A stretch of 64,000 nt of DNA, from positions 4,526,001 through 4,590,000 of the forward strand of contig NZ_CP107852.1 of the NCBI RefSeq assembly GCF_036346875.1, in the 5' to 3' direction. This document shows positions 7,499 through 15,835 of this stretch, in pieces. Within the stretch, counting starts at the first letter, position 1; every line of letters begins with the position of its first letter. The notes under the pieces are model-generated. The model was given only the letters and a program-made list of their open reading frames with translations. It was not told where the DNA came from and searched no databases. This stretch comes from Nocardia sp. NBC_00508. Its GTDB lineage: Bacteria > Actinomycetota > Actinomycetes > Mycobacteriales > Mycobacteriaceae. The position numbers were made by a program, and so were the translations under genes.

Positions 7499-10266
7499 GC
7501 AAGCCCTCCGTCGTTGTACTGCGCATTGGCCCGCCCGCTGCGGACCCCACTGAGATGCCTGGTCAAGTTGTTGCGAATTTCATCCGGATCACGACTTCCG
7601 GCGTCCTCCGCCGGCGCCAGGCCGCCGGGCACCAGCTGGGCGCCCGGCCTGCGAATCGGCAGTCCGCCGACGGTGCGCGCGGAACTCGTCGGATGGCTGG
7701 CATCCTCGGCGGCCAGCCATCCCGCGTCACCAGGCGAAGACCACGTGCTGTCCGACGATTGCGAGGTCGAGGGCTCGACCAGCCATTCCGAGACCATGCG
7801 TTGATAGATCGGGGTGGGCGACGCGCCTGCGACCGGCTGCAGCCGGGATGAGGTTACCGTCGCGGGCTCGGGGGCCACCTCCTGCGGTGGGTCGGCGGGC
7901 GGGGTGGGCGGTTTGCGGATCGGAAGACCGGACCGTGCGGTGGTCTGGGGTGCGACGGTCTCCCTCGCCACGACCGGGTTCGGGCCCGTGATCGGCTCGT
8001 CGTCCTGGATCTCGGTCCACAGATCGGTGCGCGCCTGCGTCTGTTCCCCGTCGCCGGGCTGCTCGCTCCCGGCGGGCGTCGGCGGACCGAACGGACCGGT
8101 CTGGGTGCGGTCGGTCTCCGTGCGGGGGGTGAGCACCGGCCACGGCTGGGTGGGCGGCTGATCCGCCGGGTTGACCGCGCGGCCGACCGGCGCGGAGACC
8201 GCGGGCTGGTCGGGGGACTCGGCGACCCGGATGGCCGGACGGCGCTGGGGCAGGCCCGAACTCGTCACGCCGAAGCGTGCGGTGTCGCGCTGCGGCAGGC
8301 TCGGCACCGGAACGAGATTGCGGGGTTGTGCTCCGGTGTGCGGCGCGGCGAGCGTGGGTAGCTGATGCTCGGCGGTGATATCGAGCGGCTTGCCCGCCGG
8401 GTCGGTGGCGTCCATCGGCGGCGCGACCAGAGCGCCGGGCAGGTGCACGCTGGCGGTGATGCCGGGCTGCTGCGCCATGGTCGAGGTGCGGCGCAGGCTG
8501 ACCGTGATGGTGTGGCGCTTGGCCAGCCTGCCGACGACGAACAGGCCCATCCGGCGCGCCGTCTCGACCGTGACCTCACCACCGGAGGCGAGCCGGTCGT
8601 TGGTCGTCTGCAGGTCTTCCAGGGACATGCCGAGGCCGCGGTCGGTGATCTCGATCAGGTACCCGCCGTCCACCGCGCGCGAAACCATCACCGTGACCGG
8701 TGTGGTCGGCGGCGAGTAGCGCAGCGCGTTGTCGATCAGCTCGGCGAGCAGGTGCTCGATGTCGACCGCGGGCTCGCCCGCGACGATGCCGTCGGGCACC
8801 GCGCCGATCTCGACACGCTGGTAGTCCTCGACCTGGGAGACCGCGCTCCAGAGCATGTCCGACAGGGGCACCGGGTGGAGCTGGCCGCGGCGCAGCGCGG
8901 TGCCTGCGAGCACGAGCAGGTTGTCGCCGTTGCGGCGCATGCGGGTGGCCAGGTGGTCGAGGCGGAACAGGCTCTGCAGCCGGTCGGTGTCGTCCTCGTC
9001 GTGTTCGAGATCCTCGATCAGCGCCAGCTGCTGCTCGACCAGCGATTGGCTGCGGCGGGAGAGGGTTTCGAACATGTTGCCGATCTGCAGGCGCAGGCGG
9101 GCCTGGTCGGCGGCGAGGTTCAGCGCCTGCTCGTGGATCTCGTCGACGGCGCGGGCCAGCTGGCCGATCTCGTCGGTGGTGTGCACGGCGACCGGGGTGA
9201 TCTCCGGCGTGGTGCCGCCCGCGCGCACCACGGCGAGCTCGTCGGGCAGCTTGAAGTGCGCGACCTCGAGCGCGTCGCGCCGCAGACGGCGGACCGGGAC
9301 GACCAGGGTGCGCGCCACCGACAGGGCCAGCGCCAGACCCGCGAGCAGCATGCCGATGACGATCGTCGTCTCGCGGAGTGCGCCGATCTGCGCCTCGGTG
9401 GTGCGGTCGTCCAGTGCGCTGTCGATCGTGTCGATCAGCTGCGCGGTGGTCTTCTCGTAGGTGTCCGAACTGATCTGCAGCGAGTCGATCACCGCGGGGT
9501 TGGTCGCCGGGTCGGCGACGTTCTGGCTGAACGTGCCGAGGCGGGTCTGCACGGCGTCCAGCAGCGGGCGCATATTGCCCGCGTAGTCCGGCAGGATCTG
9601 CGCGTACTGGTAGATCATGGTGATCTCGGCGCCCGCGGCGACCAGCACGCGCGGCCGCACGCTCGGGTTGCGGCCCGCGTCCGGCGAGCCGATCAGCATG
9701 CGCTGCTGGGTGAGTACCCGCCGTGCCGTCTGCACCGACGCCAGCTGCAGGAAGTACCGCTGGATCACCAGGTCGTCCACCGAGGGTGACAGCGCGAGCG
9801 CATTGCCGATGCGCACCATGATCTCGTCGGACTGCTCGCCGACCATCGCGGGCGAGCCGTTGCGCAAGCTGTTGCGCATCGTGGTGCCGGTCGCGATGGC
9901 CGAGGCGAGTTCGGAGGTGACCCGGCTGCTGGCCTTGGTGGTCTGCAGCGCGGCTTCCAGCTCGACCAGCGCCTGGTCGAACTTCGTCAGCGCCGCGTCG
10001 GTCCACGGGTCGGCGGTGTTGCCCCAGGTGGCGGTCGCGGTGACGCCGAGTTGCTCGGTGGCGGTACCGAACTTGACGATCGGCCGGATGATGATGGCTT
10101 GTTCGCTGGCCGCGTCCAACTGCGTCATGGTACGCAGTTCGTTGTTGATTCGGAGCACGGCGAAGACGGTGGCCAGCAGCACCGGAAGCACGAGCACCAC
10201 GCCAACCTTGCGGGTGACCGACCAGTTCGACAGGCTGAATTGCCAGGACCGCGGTGCAGCTTCCAT
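7495..10266 (-). CDS. Conservon sensor histidine kinase with nitrate/nitrite-sensing-type ectodomain
   Basis: I start the protein at the ATG at 10266 (MEAAPRSWQFSLSNWSVTRK), giving 923 residues. In-frame codons extend to 10494, but the upstream peptide is not kinase-like. Order: TM1 (about 20-42), extracytoplasmic NIT-like helical domain (about 50-295), TM2 and HAMP (about 300-375), a helical dimerisation region with FRLDHLATRMRRNGDNLLVL, and a HATPase domain with LLAELIDNALRYSPP (N box) and ITDRGLGMS (G1). A Pro/Thr-rich disordered tail of about 280 residues follows. This is the CvnA class, whose kinase activity is usually weak or unproven. It heads the operon. Confidence 0.88.
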   Translation of the reverse strand: MEAAPRSWQFSLSNWSVTRKVGVVLVLPVLLATVFAVLRINNELRTMTQLDAASEQAIIIRPIVKFGTATEQLGVTATATWGNTADPWTDAALTKFDQALVELEAALQTTKASSRVTSELASAIATGTTMRNSLRNGSPAMVGEQSDEIMVRIGNALALSPSVDDLVIQRYFLQLASVQTARRVLTQQRMLIGSPDAGRNPSVRPRVLVAAGAEITMIYQYAQILPDYAGNMRPLLDAVQTRLGTFSQNVADPATNPAVIDSLQISSDTYEKTTAQLIDTIDSALDDRTTEAQIGALRETTIVIGMLLAGLALALSVARTLVVPVRRLRRDALEVAHFKLPDELAVVRAGGTTPEITPVAVHTTDEIGQLARAVDEIHEQALNLAADQARLRLQIGNMFETLSRRSQSLVEQQLALIEDLEHDEDDTDRLQSLFRLDHLATRMRRNGDNLLVLAGTALRRGQLHPVPLSDMLWSAVSQVEDYQRVEIGAVPDGIVAGEPAVDIEHLLAELIDNALRYSPPTTPVTVMVSRAVDGGYLIEITDRGLGMSLEDLQTTNDRLASGGEVTVETARRMGLFVVGRLAKRHTITVSLRRTSTMAQQPGITASVHLPGALVAPPMDATDPAGKPLDITAEHQLPTLAAPHTGAQPRNLVPVPSLPQRDTARFGVTSSGLPQRRPAIRVAESPDQPAVSAPVGRAVNPADQPPTQPWPVLTPRTETDRTQTGPFGPPTPAGSEQPGDGEQTQARTDLWTEIQDDEPITGPNPVVARETVAPQTTARSGLPIRKPPTPPADPPQEVAPEPATVTSSRLQPVAGASPTPIYQRMVSEWLVEPSTSQSSDSTWSSPGDAGWLAAEDASHPTSSARTVGGLPIRRPGAQLVPGGLAPAEDAGSRDPDEIRNNLTRHLSGVRSGRANAQYNDGGLA

Positions 10267-10620
10267 CCGCTTCCGTCGCCTCCGCTTCACCAGTGACCTC
10301 GGTTGGGCGTGGCTGTTCAGTATTGATTCAACCCGCAAAGAACCAACTAGAGGTCTTCTTTTTACCGCACGGAACATACCGTGCAGAGTGGTCAACGGCA
10401 ATCCGGGGGAGTCGGTACGCAATAACCGAATATGGCTATAGAGAACGTGTTTCGCGGTGGAATGCATCAAGGACGCGTCAACTTCTCGGCACATCGGTGG
10501 AACCCCCTGGTCATGCGGGGTCGGCCGGGGTGACGCGCCGAAGGTTTCGCGCGGACTCGCCGCGGCGTGTCGGGGGTGGCCTCTCAGTTACCTCTCAGTC
10601 GCTGCGGTCAAACTGGTGAC
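10267..10620. other. Divergent intergenic region, conservon and mprA
   Basis: The 354 bp between the conservon kinase start and mprA presumably hold both promoters. Codons in frame with the kinase continue to 10494 but lack conserved sequence. The only clear element is the direct-repeat MprA-type box at 10581-10600. Confidence 0.5.
10581..10600 (+). promoter_or_regulatory. MprA-type direct repeat before mprA
   Basis: TCTCAG occurs at 10582 and again at 10593, exactly 11 bp apart, both followed by T. The last repeat ends about 20 bp before the mprA ATG. The same double repeat with the same spacing precedes pepD, as expected for autoregulation by MprA, whose known sites are loose tandem repeats. 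Confidence 0.7.
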
Positions 10621-11307
10621 ATGCGCATTCTGGTAGTCGACGACGATCGGGCCGTCCGGGAATCGCTGCGCCGGTCGCTCACCTTCAACGGCTACTCCGT
10701 CGATCTCGCGGTGGATGGCGTGGACGCGCTGGAGAAGGCAACCGTCCAGCGACCGGATGCGCTCGTGCTCGACGTGATGATGCCCCGGGTGGACGGGCTC
10801 GAGGTCTGCCGCAGGTTGCGCAGCACGGGCGACGATTTGCCGATTCTGGTTCTTACGGCGCGAGATTCGGTATCCGAGCGGGTCGCCGGCCTCGATGCCG
10901 GGGCGGACGACTATTTGCCGAAGCCCTTCGCGCTGGAGGAGCTGCTGGCACGGTTGCGGGCGCTGCTGCGGCGCACGACCGCCGATCCGGGTGAGGCATC
11001 GGAGGCGATGAAGTTCGCTGATCTGTCGCTGGATCCGGTGACGCGCGAGGTGTCCCGCGGCGCCCGCCCGATCAGTCTCACTCGGACCGAGTTCTCACTG
11101 CTGGAAATGCTGATGGCGAACCCGCGCCGGGTACTGACCCGCAGCCGCATTCTCGAGGAGGTCTGGGGCTACGATTTCCCAACCTCGGGAAATGCGCTCG
11201 AGGTGTACATCGGTTATCTGCGCCGCAAGACCGAGGCCGAAGGCGAGCCGCGGCTGATCCACACCGTGCGCGGAGTGGGCTACGTACTACGCGAAACACC
11301 CCCGTAG
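10621..11307 (+). CDS. mprA: Two-component response regulator MprA
   Basis: From the ATG at 10621 the protein is 228 residues and nearly colinear with mycobacterial MprA (MRILVVDDDRAVRESLRRSL, DALVLDVMMPRVDGLEVC, GADDYLPKPFALEEL). The N-terminal receiver has the acidic pair after VVDD, the phospho-acceptor Asp in LVLDVMMP (about residue 48) and the Lys in LPKPF. The C-terminal OmpR-type winged helix ends with VRGVGYVLRETPP. In mycobacteria MprAB responds to envelope stress and controls sigB, sigE and pepD. The mprB gene begins 9 bp later. An in-frame upstream start at 10567 is rejected because MRILVVDD is the conserved beginning. Confidence 0.96.
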   Translation: MRILVVDDDRAVRESLRRSLTFNGYSVDLAVDGVDALEKATVQRPDALVLDVMMPRVDGLEVCRRLRSTGDDLPILVLTARDSVSERVAGLDAGADDYLPKPFALEELLARLRALLRRTTADPGEASEAMKFADLSLDPVTREVSRGARPISLTRTEFSLLEMLMANPRRVLTRSRILEEVWGYDFPTSGNALEVYIGYLRRKTEAEGEPRLIHTVRGVGYVLRETPP

Positions 11308-11316
11308 GCCGCTCGC

Positions 11317-12765
11317 ATGGCACGGACACCTCCCAAGCGACCTGTCGTCGCCGCGCTCGGCCAGCCCGAGCCCGCGGACATGCGGCCGCCGATGCCACTG
11401 ACCCGTTCGGTCTCGCTGCGCTCGCGGGTGACCCTGCTGGCCGCCTCCGTGGTGGCGATCGCGGTGGCCGTCACCTCGATCGCGGCCTACGCTCTCGTCG
11501 CGCGCGCGTTGTACGACGACGTGGACGCGCAGCTGCGCAGCCGCGCCAGCGCCGTGATCGCCAGCAATCCGTACGGATTCAACATCCAGAATCTGATGAT
11601 CGCCTCCGCCTTCTACGATGACACCGGCATCGCGCTGATCTATCCCGACCTCAAGCCCTATTCGCCGCCGCAATCGACCGATCCACCGGTCGGGGCCGAG
11701 GAGATGGACGTCGCCGAGGGGGAGCGCAGTTCCTCGCTGCGCACCGTCGGCAATCAGCGAGTACTGGCCGTTCACACGAACTCGGGTGCGACGCTGGTGA
11801 TCTCGCAGCGACTGGATCGAACGAGAGAGGTGCTGGACCGGCTCGCCTGGCTGCTGTTCGTGGTCGGCGGCTGCGGCGTCGTGCTGGCCGCCGCGGCGGG
11901 CACGGCCGTGGGCCGGACCGGCCTGCGGCCCATCGCACGGCTCACCGCGGCCACCGAACGCATCGCCCGCACCGAGGATCTGACGCCGATCCCGGTGACC
12001 GGTGACGACGAATTAGCCAGGCTCACAGAGAGTTTCAATGCGATGCTGCGCGCTTTGACCGAGTCGCGCGATCGGCAGCGCAGGTTGGTCGCCGACGCCG
12101 GGCACGAATTGCGCACGCCGCTCACCTCGCTGCGGACCAACATGGAATTGCTCATCGCGTCGAGCCGTCCTGGCGCACCGCACATACCGGACGAGGACAT
12201 GGCCGAGCTGCGCGCGGACGTCATGGCCCAGATCGAAGAGTTGTCGACGCTGGTGGGCGATCTGGTCGATCTGGCACGGGAAGACGCACCGGAAACCGTC
12301 TACGAGCGGGTGGATCTCGGCGAGGTGGTGGAACGCGCGCTCGAACGAGCGCGCCGCCGTCGCAGCGGCATCGAGTTCGCCGCGGATCTGCGACCGTGGT
12401 TCGTCTACGGTCACGACGCCGGGCTGGAACGCGCGGTGCTCAACGTGCTCGACAACGCGGCCAAGTGGAGCCCAGCGGGCGCGCAGGTCCGCATCGTCAT
12501 GCGGGAGAGCGGTCCGGGGCTGCTGGAGTTGTCCATCGACGACGCGGGGCCCGGAATTCCCTCGGCCGAGCGTGAGCTGGTGTTCGAGCGTTTCTACCGG
12601 ATCACCTCGTCCCGGTCGATGCCGGGTTCGGGCCTCGGCTTGGCGATCGTGAAGCAAGTGGTGACAAAACACGGCGGCACCATCGCCGTCGATACGTCGG
12701 AACGTGGTGGCACCGTGGTCCGCGTCGTGCTGCCGGGTGAGGCCGGAGCTCCTGCGCCCGATTGA
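11317..12765 (+). CDS. mprB: Envelope-stress sensor histidine kinase MprB
   Basis: The 482-residue protein has two membrane helices (about 40-62 and 175-198) flanking an extracytoplasmic sensor region, then HAMP, a HisKA box VADAGHELRTPLTSLR (phospho-His about 262) and a HATPase domain with NVLDNAAKWSP, DDAGPGIP and GSGLGLAIVKQV. It is the cognate kinase of MprA. The closely following pepD product is known in mycobacteria to influence this pathway, so a feedback loop between kinase and protease is likely. Confidence 0.95.
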   Translation: MARTPPKRPVVAALGQPEPADMRPPMPLTRSVSLRSRVTLLAASVVAIAVAVTSIAAYALVARALYDDVDAQLRSRASAVIASNPYGFNIQNLMIASAFYDDTGIALIYPDLKPYSPPQSTDPPVGAEEMDVAEGERSSSLRTVGNQRVLAVHTNSGATLVISQRLDRTREVLDRLAWLLFVVGGCGVVLAAAAGTAVGRTGLRPIARLTAATERIARTEDLTPIPVTGDDELARLTESFNAMLRALTESRDRQRRLVADAGHELRTPLTSLRTNMELLIASSRPGAPHIPDEDMAELRADVMAQIEELSTLVGDLVDLAREDAPETVYERVDLGEVVERALERARRRRSGIEFAADLRPWFVYGHDAGLERAVLNVLDNAAKWSPAGAQVRIVMRESGPGLLELSIDDAGPGIPSAERELVFERFYRITSSRSMPGSGLGLAIVKQVVTKHGGTIAVDTSERGGTVVRVVLPGEAGAPAPD

Positions 12766-12937
12766 CGCAATACCGTCCGATGGATGTCTATTTCCACCAC
12801 AATGATCAGTTCTGTGCGAAATATTCACCGGAATTTCCGACATTGCAGAGATCGGATTGTGCTTGATTTGAGACATCGAGTTGCCGATGGTTCTAATACT
12901 GGTTTCTGGGGGCAGATCTCGGAAAACTGAAAGCACA

Positions 12938-12957
12938 GTCTCAGTCCGCTCTCAGTC
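12938..12957 (+). promoter_or_regulatory. MprA-type direct repeat before pepD
   Basis: TCTCAGTCCGCTCTCAGTC carries TCTCAG at 12939 and 12950, again 11 bp apart, matching the box upstream of mprA. It probably marks the MprA-controlled pepD promoter. Confidence 0.7.
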
Positions 12958-13020
12958 GCCGTGACCACCCTGGTCGGCACGTGAGTGTCAGCGTATGTCC
13001 GAGGGGCAGCACGGTGACAG

Positions 13021-13136
13021 CACGACGGCGCCGAGTGCCGGCGGGGTGACGACGTGAGCGAGCTCGAGAGCGAACGAGAACACAGCGCGTCATGCGCACG
13101 GCGGCGCCGAGCGCCAGCGAGGTGACGACGTGAGCA
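13021..13136 (+). repeat. GC-rich direct repeat, two copies
   Basis: About 40 bp (GGCGCCGAG, GTGACGACGTGAGC as landmarks) is present at 13021-13060 and 13095-13136. Together with the 40 bp before the second copy (GAACGAGAACACAGCGCG) this matches a sequence at 44111-44188, so it is a dispersed element. The second copy supplies an in-frame GTG (13130) that could be mistaken for the pepD start. Confidence 0.7.
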
Positions 13137-13150
13137 GAGACGAGGAGTCC

Positions 13151-14560
13151 ATGACCGAGGATTCGAAGGATCGACCGGAGCCCGGGACGGCCGCCGGTTC
13201 GGACCGGCAGCCGACCGAGCAGATTCACGGCGCGGCGTCCGCCCCGTGGTCGGCGGGTGCTCCGCAGGGCGGCGTATTCGGACCGGGGGAGGCGCATTCC
13301 CACGGTTACGGTCCGCAGGGGCCGCAGCATCCGACGGCGCAGTTCCCGCCACAGCACCATCCCGCTCAGCCGTTCGCGGGGCCATACGGGACGCCGCAGG
13401 ACGGTGTCTACAGCGCGCCGCCCCGGCGGCCGTTCCGCACCGGCCTTGCCGCGGGCGCAGTCGCGCTGGCGCTGGTCAGCGGGGGCGTCGGAGGCGCGGT
13501 CGGCGCGCTGGTCACCCGCTCCGACGACGGTCGCGCCCCGGTCACCAACGCCTTGGACGCGCCGAAGCCGAACATCAGCAACGCCTCCACCGCCCCGGCC
13601 GGATCCACCCAGGCGGTCGCGCAGAAGGTGCTGCCCAGCGTGGTCATGATCAAGGTGGCCAGCAGCAAGGCCGAGGGCGAGGGCTCCGGGGTGATCCTGT
13701 CCTCCGACGGGCTCATTCTGACCAACAATCACGTGGCCGCGGGCGGCGGGCCGAACGCGAAGATGGAGGTCGTCTTCGCCGACGGCAGCAGTGCGCCTGC
13801 GTCGCTGGTCGGGGCCGACCCGGTCTCCGATCTGGCCGTCATCAAGGCGTCCGGCCGGAGCGGTCTCGCGCCGATCGAATTGGGGACGTCGGCGAACTTG
13901 CAGGTCGGCCAGCCGGTCATCGCGATCGGCTCGCCGCTCGGACTGGCGGGTACGGTCACCACGGGCATCGTGTCGTCGTTGAACCGGCCCGTCGTCACCT
14001 CTGGCAACGGCAGCGAGCCGAGTCCCGCGGTCAGTCCGGTGATCGACGCGATCCAAACCGATGCCGCGATCAACCCCGGCAACTCGGGTGGCGCTCTGGC
14101 GGACGGCAACGGGAAGCTCATCGGTATCAACACCGCCATCGCGACACTCGGGCCCTCCGAGATCGTGGGGGGTCAGACCGGGTCGATCGGGCTCGGCTTC
14201 GCGATCCCGATCGATCAGGCGCGCCGTGTCGCCGACGAGCTCATCAAGACCGGAAAGGCCACCTACGCCCAGATCGGGATCACCGTGTCGCGGCAGCAGG
14301 ACCCGGAACAACAGGCTTCCGGCGCGCAGGTTCGCGATGTGACGCCGGACGGCCCCGCCGCTCGCGCGGGCATTCCGCCGGGCGTGGTCGTGACGAAGCT
14401 CGACGACCGCCCGATCGATTCCGGAAACGCGCTCGTCGCCGCCGTCCGCTCCCACCAGCCAGGCGACAAGGTGAAAGTCACCTACACCGATGAGCAAGGC
14501 AACAACCCCAAGACCGTCGAGGTCACCCTCTCCGGCGCGCCCGCGGAGGGCGGCCGATGA
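13151..14560 (+). CDS. pepD: Membrane-anchored HtrA-like serine protease PepD
   Basis: The 469-residue protein has a disordered Gln/Pro/Gly/His-rich cytoplasmic N-terminus (about 1-95), a single membrane helix (LAAGAVALALVSGGVGGAVGA, about 100-122), a trypsin-like domain and a C-terminal PDZ domain (about 370-465). The triad is visible: His in LTNNHVAAGGG, Asp in DPVSDLAVIKAS, Ser in NPGNSGGAL. It degrades misfolded proteins in the cell wall space, and in mycobacteria PepD acts with MprAB in envelope stress. I prefer ATG 13151, preceded by GAGGAG, over the in-frame GTG at 13130 inside a repeat. Its stop overlaps the next ATG. Confidence 0.94.
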   Translation: MTEDSKDRPEPGTAAGSDRQPTEQIHGAASAPWSAGAPQGGVFGPGEAHSHGYGPQGPQHPTAQFPPQHHPAQPFAGPYGTPQDGVYSAPPRRPFRTGLAAGAVALALVSGGVGGAVGALVTRSDDGRAPVTNALDAPKPNISNASTAPAGSTQAVAQKVLPSVVMIKVASSKAEGEGSGVILSSDGLILTNNHVAAGGGPNAKMEVVFADGSSAPASLVGADPVSDLAVIKASGRSGLAPIELGTSANLQVGQPVIAIGSPLGLAGTVTTGIVSSLNRPVVTSGNGSEPSPAVSPVIDAIQTDAAINPGNSGGALADGNGKLIGINTAIATLGPSEIVGGQTGSIGLGFAIPIDQARRVADELIKTGKATYAQIGITVSRQQDPEQQASGAQVRDVTPDGPAARAGIPPGVVVTKLDDRPIDSGNALVAAVRSHQPGDKVKVTYTDEQGNNPKTVEVTLSGAPAEGGR

Positions 14561-15147
14561 TGCGCGGCGGACAGGCTCCGCTGGCCGACATCGACGCCGG
14601 CGTTCTCGGCGCGGCCGCCGGATTGTTCGACGCAGGCGCTACGGTGAGCAGCATGGAAATCGATGCTCCTGTGGCGGGGCGTGCTCTGGTGGTGGTCGTC
14701 GACGATCGAACGGCGCATGGAGGTGTTGACTCGCTGGGCCCGCTGGTCACCGAGCTGCTCACCGAGGCGGGTTTCCTCGTGGACGCGTCGGTGTCGGTGC
14801 AGGCCGACGAGGTCGAGATCCGCAACGCGCTCAACACCGCGGTGATCGGTGGCGTCGATCTGGTGATCTCCGTCGGCGGCACGGGCATGTCGCCGCGTGA
14901 CGTCACGCCGGAAGCCACCTCTCAGGTGCTCGACCGCGAATTGCCCGGAATCAGTGAAGCGCTGCGATCTTCCGGCCGGGTGGCCGGGTCGCTGGACGCT
15001 GGTCTGTCCCGCGGGGTGGCCGGCGTGTCCGGCAGCACCCTGGTGGTCAACCTGCCCGGCACCAGGTCCGCGATCCGGGACGGTATGGCGACCCTCGGAC
15101 CGCTCGCCAGCCGGGTGATCGGCGAACTCTCCGGATTGGTCGAGTAA
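14557..15147 (+). CDS. moaB2: MoaB/Mog-family molybdopterin adenylyltransferase-like protein
   Basis: The MoCF-domain protein contains the family core VVVVDDRTAHGG, then VDLVISVGGTGMSPRDVTPE and GVSGSTLVVNLPGTRSA, the pterin-binding surfaces of MogA/MoaB. The likely catalytic acids are present. If translated from the ATG overlapping pepD (14557) it is 196 residues. The conserved part starts near MEIDAPVAGRALVV at 14653 (164 residues), which may be the true start. It would activate molybdopterin before molybdate insertion, although other cofactor genes are absent here. It follows pepD as in mycobacteria (Rv0984). A hairpin terminator follows. Confidence 0.9.
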   Translation: MMRGGQAPLADIDAGVLGAAAGLFDAGATVSSMEIDAPVAGRALVVVVDDRTAHGGVDSLGPLVTELLTEAGFLVDASVSVQADEVEIRNALNTAVIGGVDLVISVGGTGMSPRDVTPEATSQVLDRELPGISEALRSSGRVAGSLDAGLSRGVAGVSGSTLVVNLPGTRSAIRDGMATLGPLASRVIGELSGLVE

Positions 15148-15172
15148 TCACCTCGCGCACTCCCCCCGAAGA

Positions 15173-15201
15173 CCCTCGCCCGGCGGCTCGCCGGGCGAGG
15201 G
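15173..15201 (+). terminator. Terminator after moaB2
   Basis: A perfect 13-bp stem (CCCTCGCCCGGCG / CGCCGGGCGAGGG) with loop GCT lies 25 bp past the moaB2 stop. It is strong and GC-rich without a U-tract, as is common in actinobacteria. Confidence 0.75.
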
Positions 15202-15835
15202 ATAGCGCGCGTCTGGCGAAGGTCTTCGGTGACGCCTTGCCCGAGACAACCAGCGACGAGCGCGGCGATGACCGCGACGACGGCCGCGCCGCCGACGACG
15301 ACTGGCTGCGCGCGCAAGTCCCCCCACACCACGGCTGAGGCCGTTATCTACGTAGTAGCTACGTATTCCGAGCAGGGTTCTCGTGATTCGCCCGTGATCT
15401 CTTCCGCTCGAAAGTAATCCAAGAAAATTCTTTACGGCTCTGTCCCGTATGTGGTCACGGCTCCCCTGAGTCGCTTTCCGGGCAGGCTCCGCTGTAGCCA
15501 TCCTGCATTTATGCACGTCAAGCCATATTCAAATGTTCGCAACTGTGACTTACGTCACGCTGAACTTTACGAACCACCGCGTTGCGGGCGCGGTTATCGA
15601 ACGTTTAATGTCCCCATCGAGCCACGCACATTTGGACCCAACAGGCCCGGGTATCGGCACGCGAGATGCCGCTCGGCGGAACCTGGCTCGGTTCCGTTGC
15701 CAGCTAGTACGTTGCGACGAAATAACAACCGGTTACACATCGGCAACAAAGGAGCGACACACTGAGCTGGGCCTGAGAGGACCACGTCCAGCCTCGATGG
15801 TCGAGGTTGACTGTTTGAACCTGATGAGGGGAAGT
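15202..15835. other. Long upstream region of the porin cluster
   Basis: These 634 bp show no convincing gene; frames on either strand lack recognisable sequence. They contain AT-richer patches, a CRP-like site (15544-15559) and a potential long leader before the first porin, ending in a GAGGGGAAG ribosome binding site. The region is probably the regulated promoter of the porins. Confidence 0.5.
15544..15559. promoter_or_regulatory. CRP/GlxR-like site
   Basis: TGTGACTTACGTCACG fits the TGTGA-N6-TCACA consensus of actinobacterial cAMP-receptor proteins at 9 of 10 half-site bases. It lies about 290 bp before the first porin start. Confidence 0.5.

Larger units (their letters stand above)
12766..13150. 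other. mprB-pepD intergenic region
   Basis: This 385-bp gap contains a lower-GC half (12766-12935), the MprA-type box at 12938-12957 and two copies of a GC-rich direct repeat (13021-13060 and 13095-13136). The pepD promoter should lie just downstream of the MprA box. Confidence 0.6.

Noticed and set aside
8365..9789. Long open frame (474 residues) on the plus strand
   Set aside because: It is antisense to the conservon kinase, rich in Arg/Gly/Ala/Val/His/Asp as expected for a GC-rich shadow frame, and shows no family motif.
13130..13150. GTG 13130 as the pepD start
   Set aside because: The codon lies in a dispersed repeat; ATG 13151 with a better ribosome binding site is preferred, though the longer form cannot be excluded.
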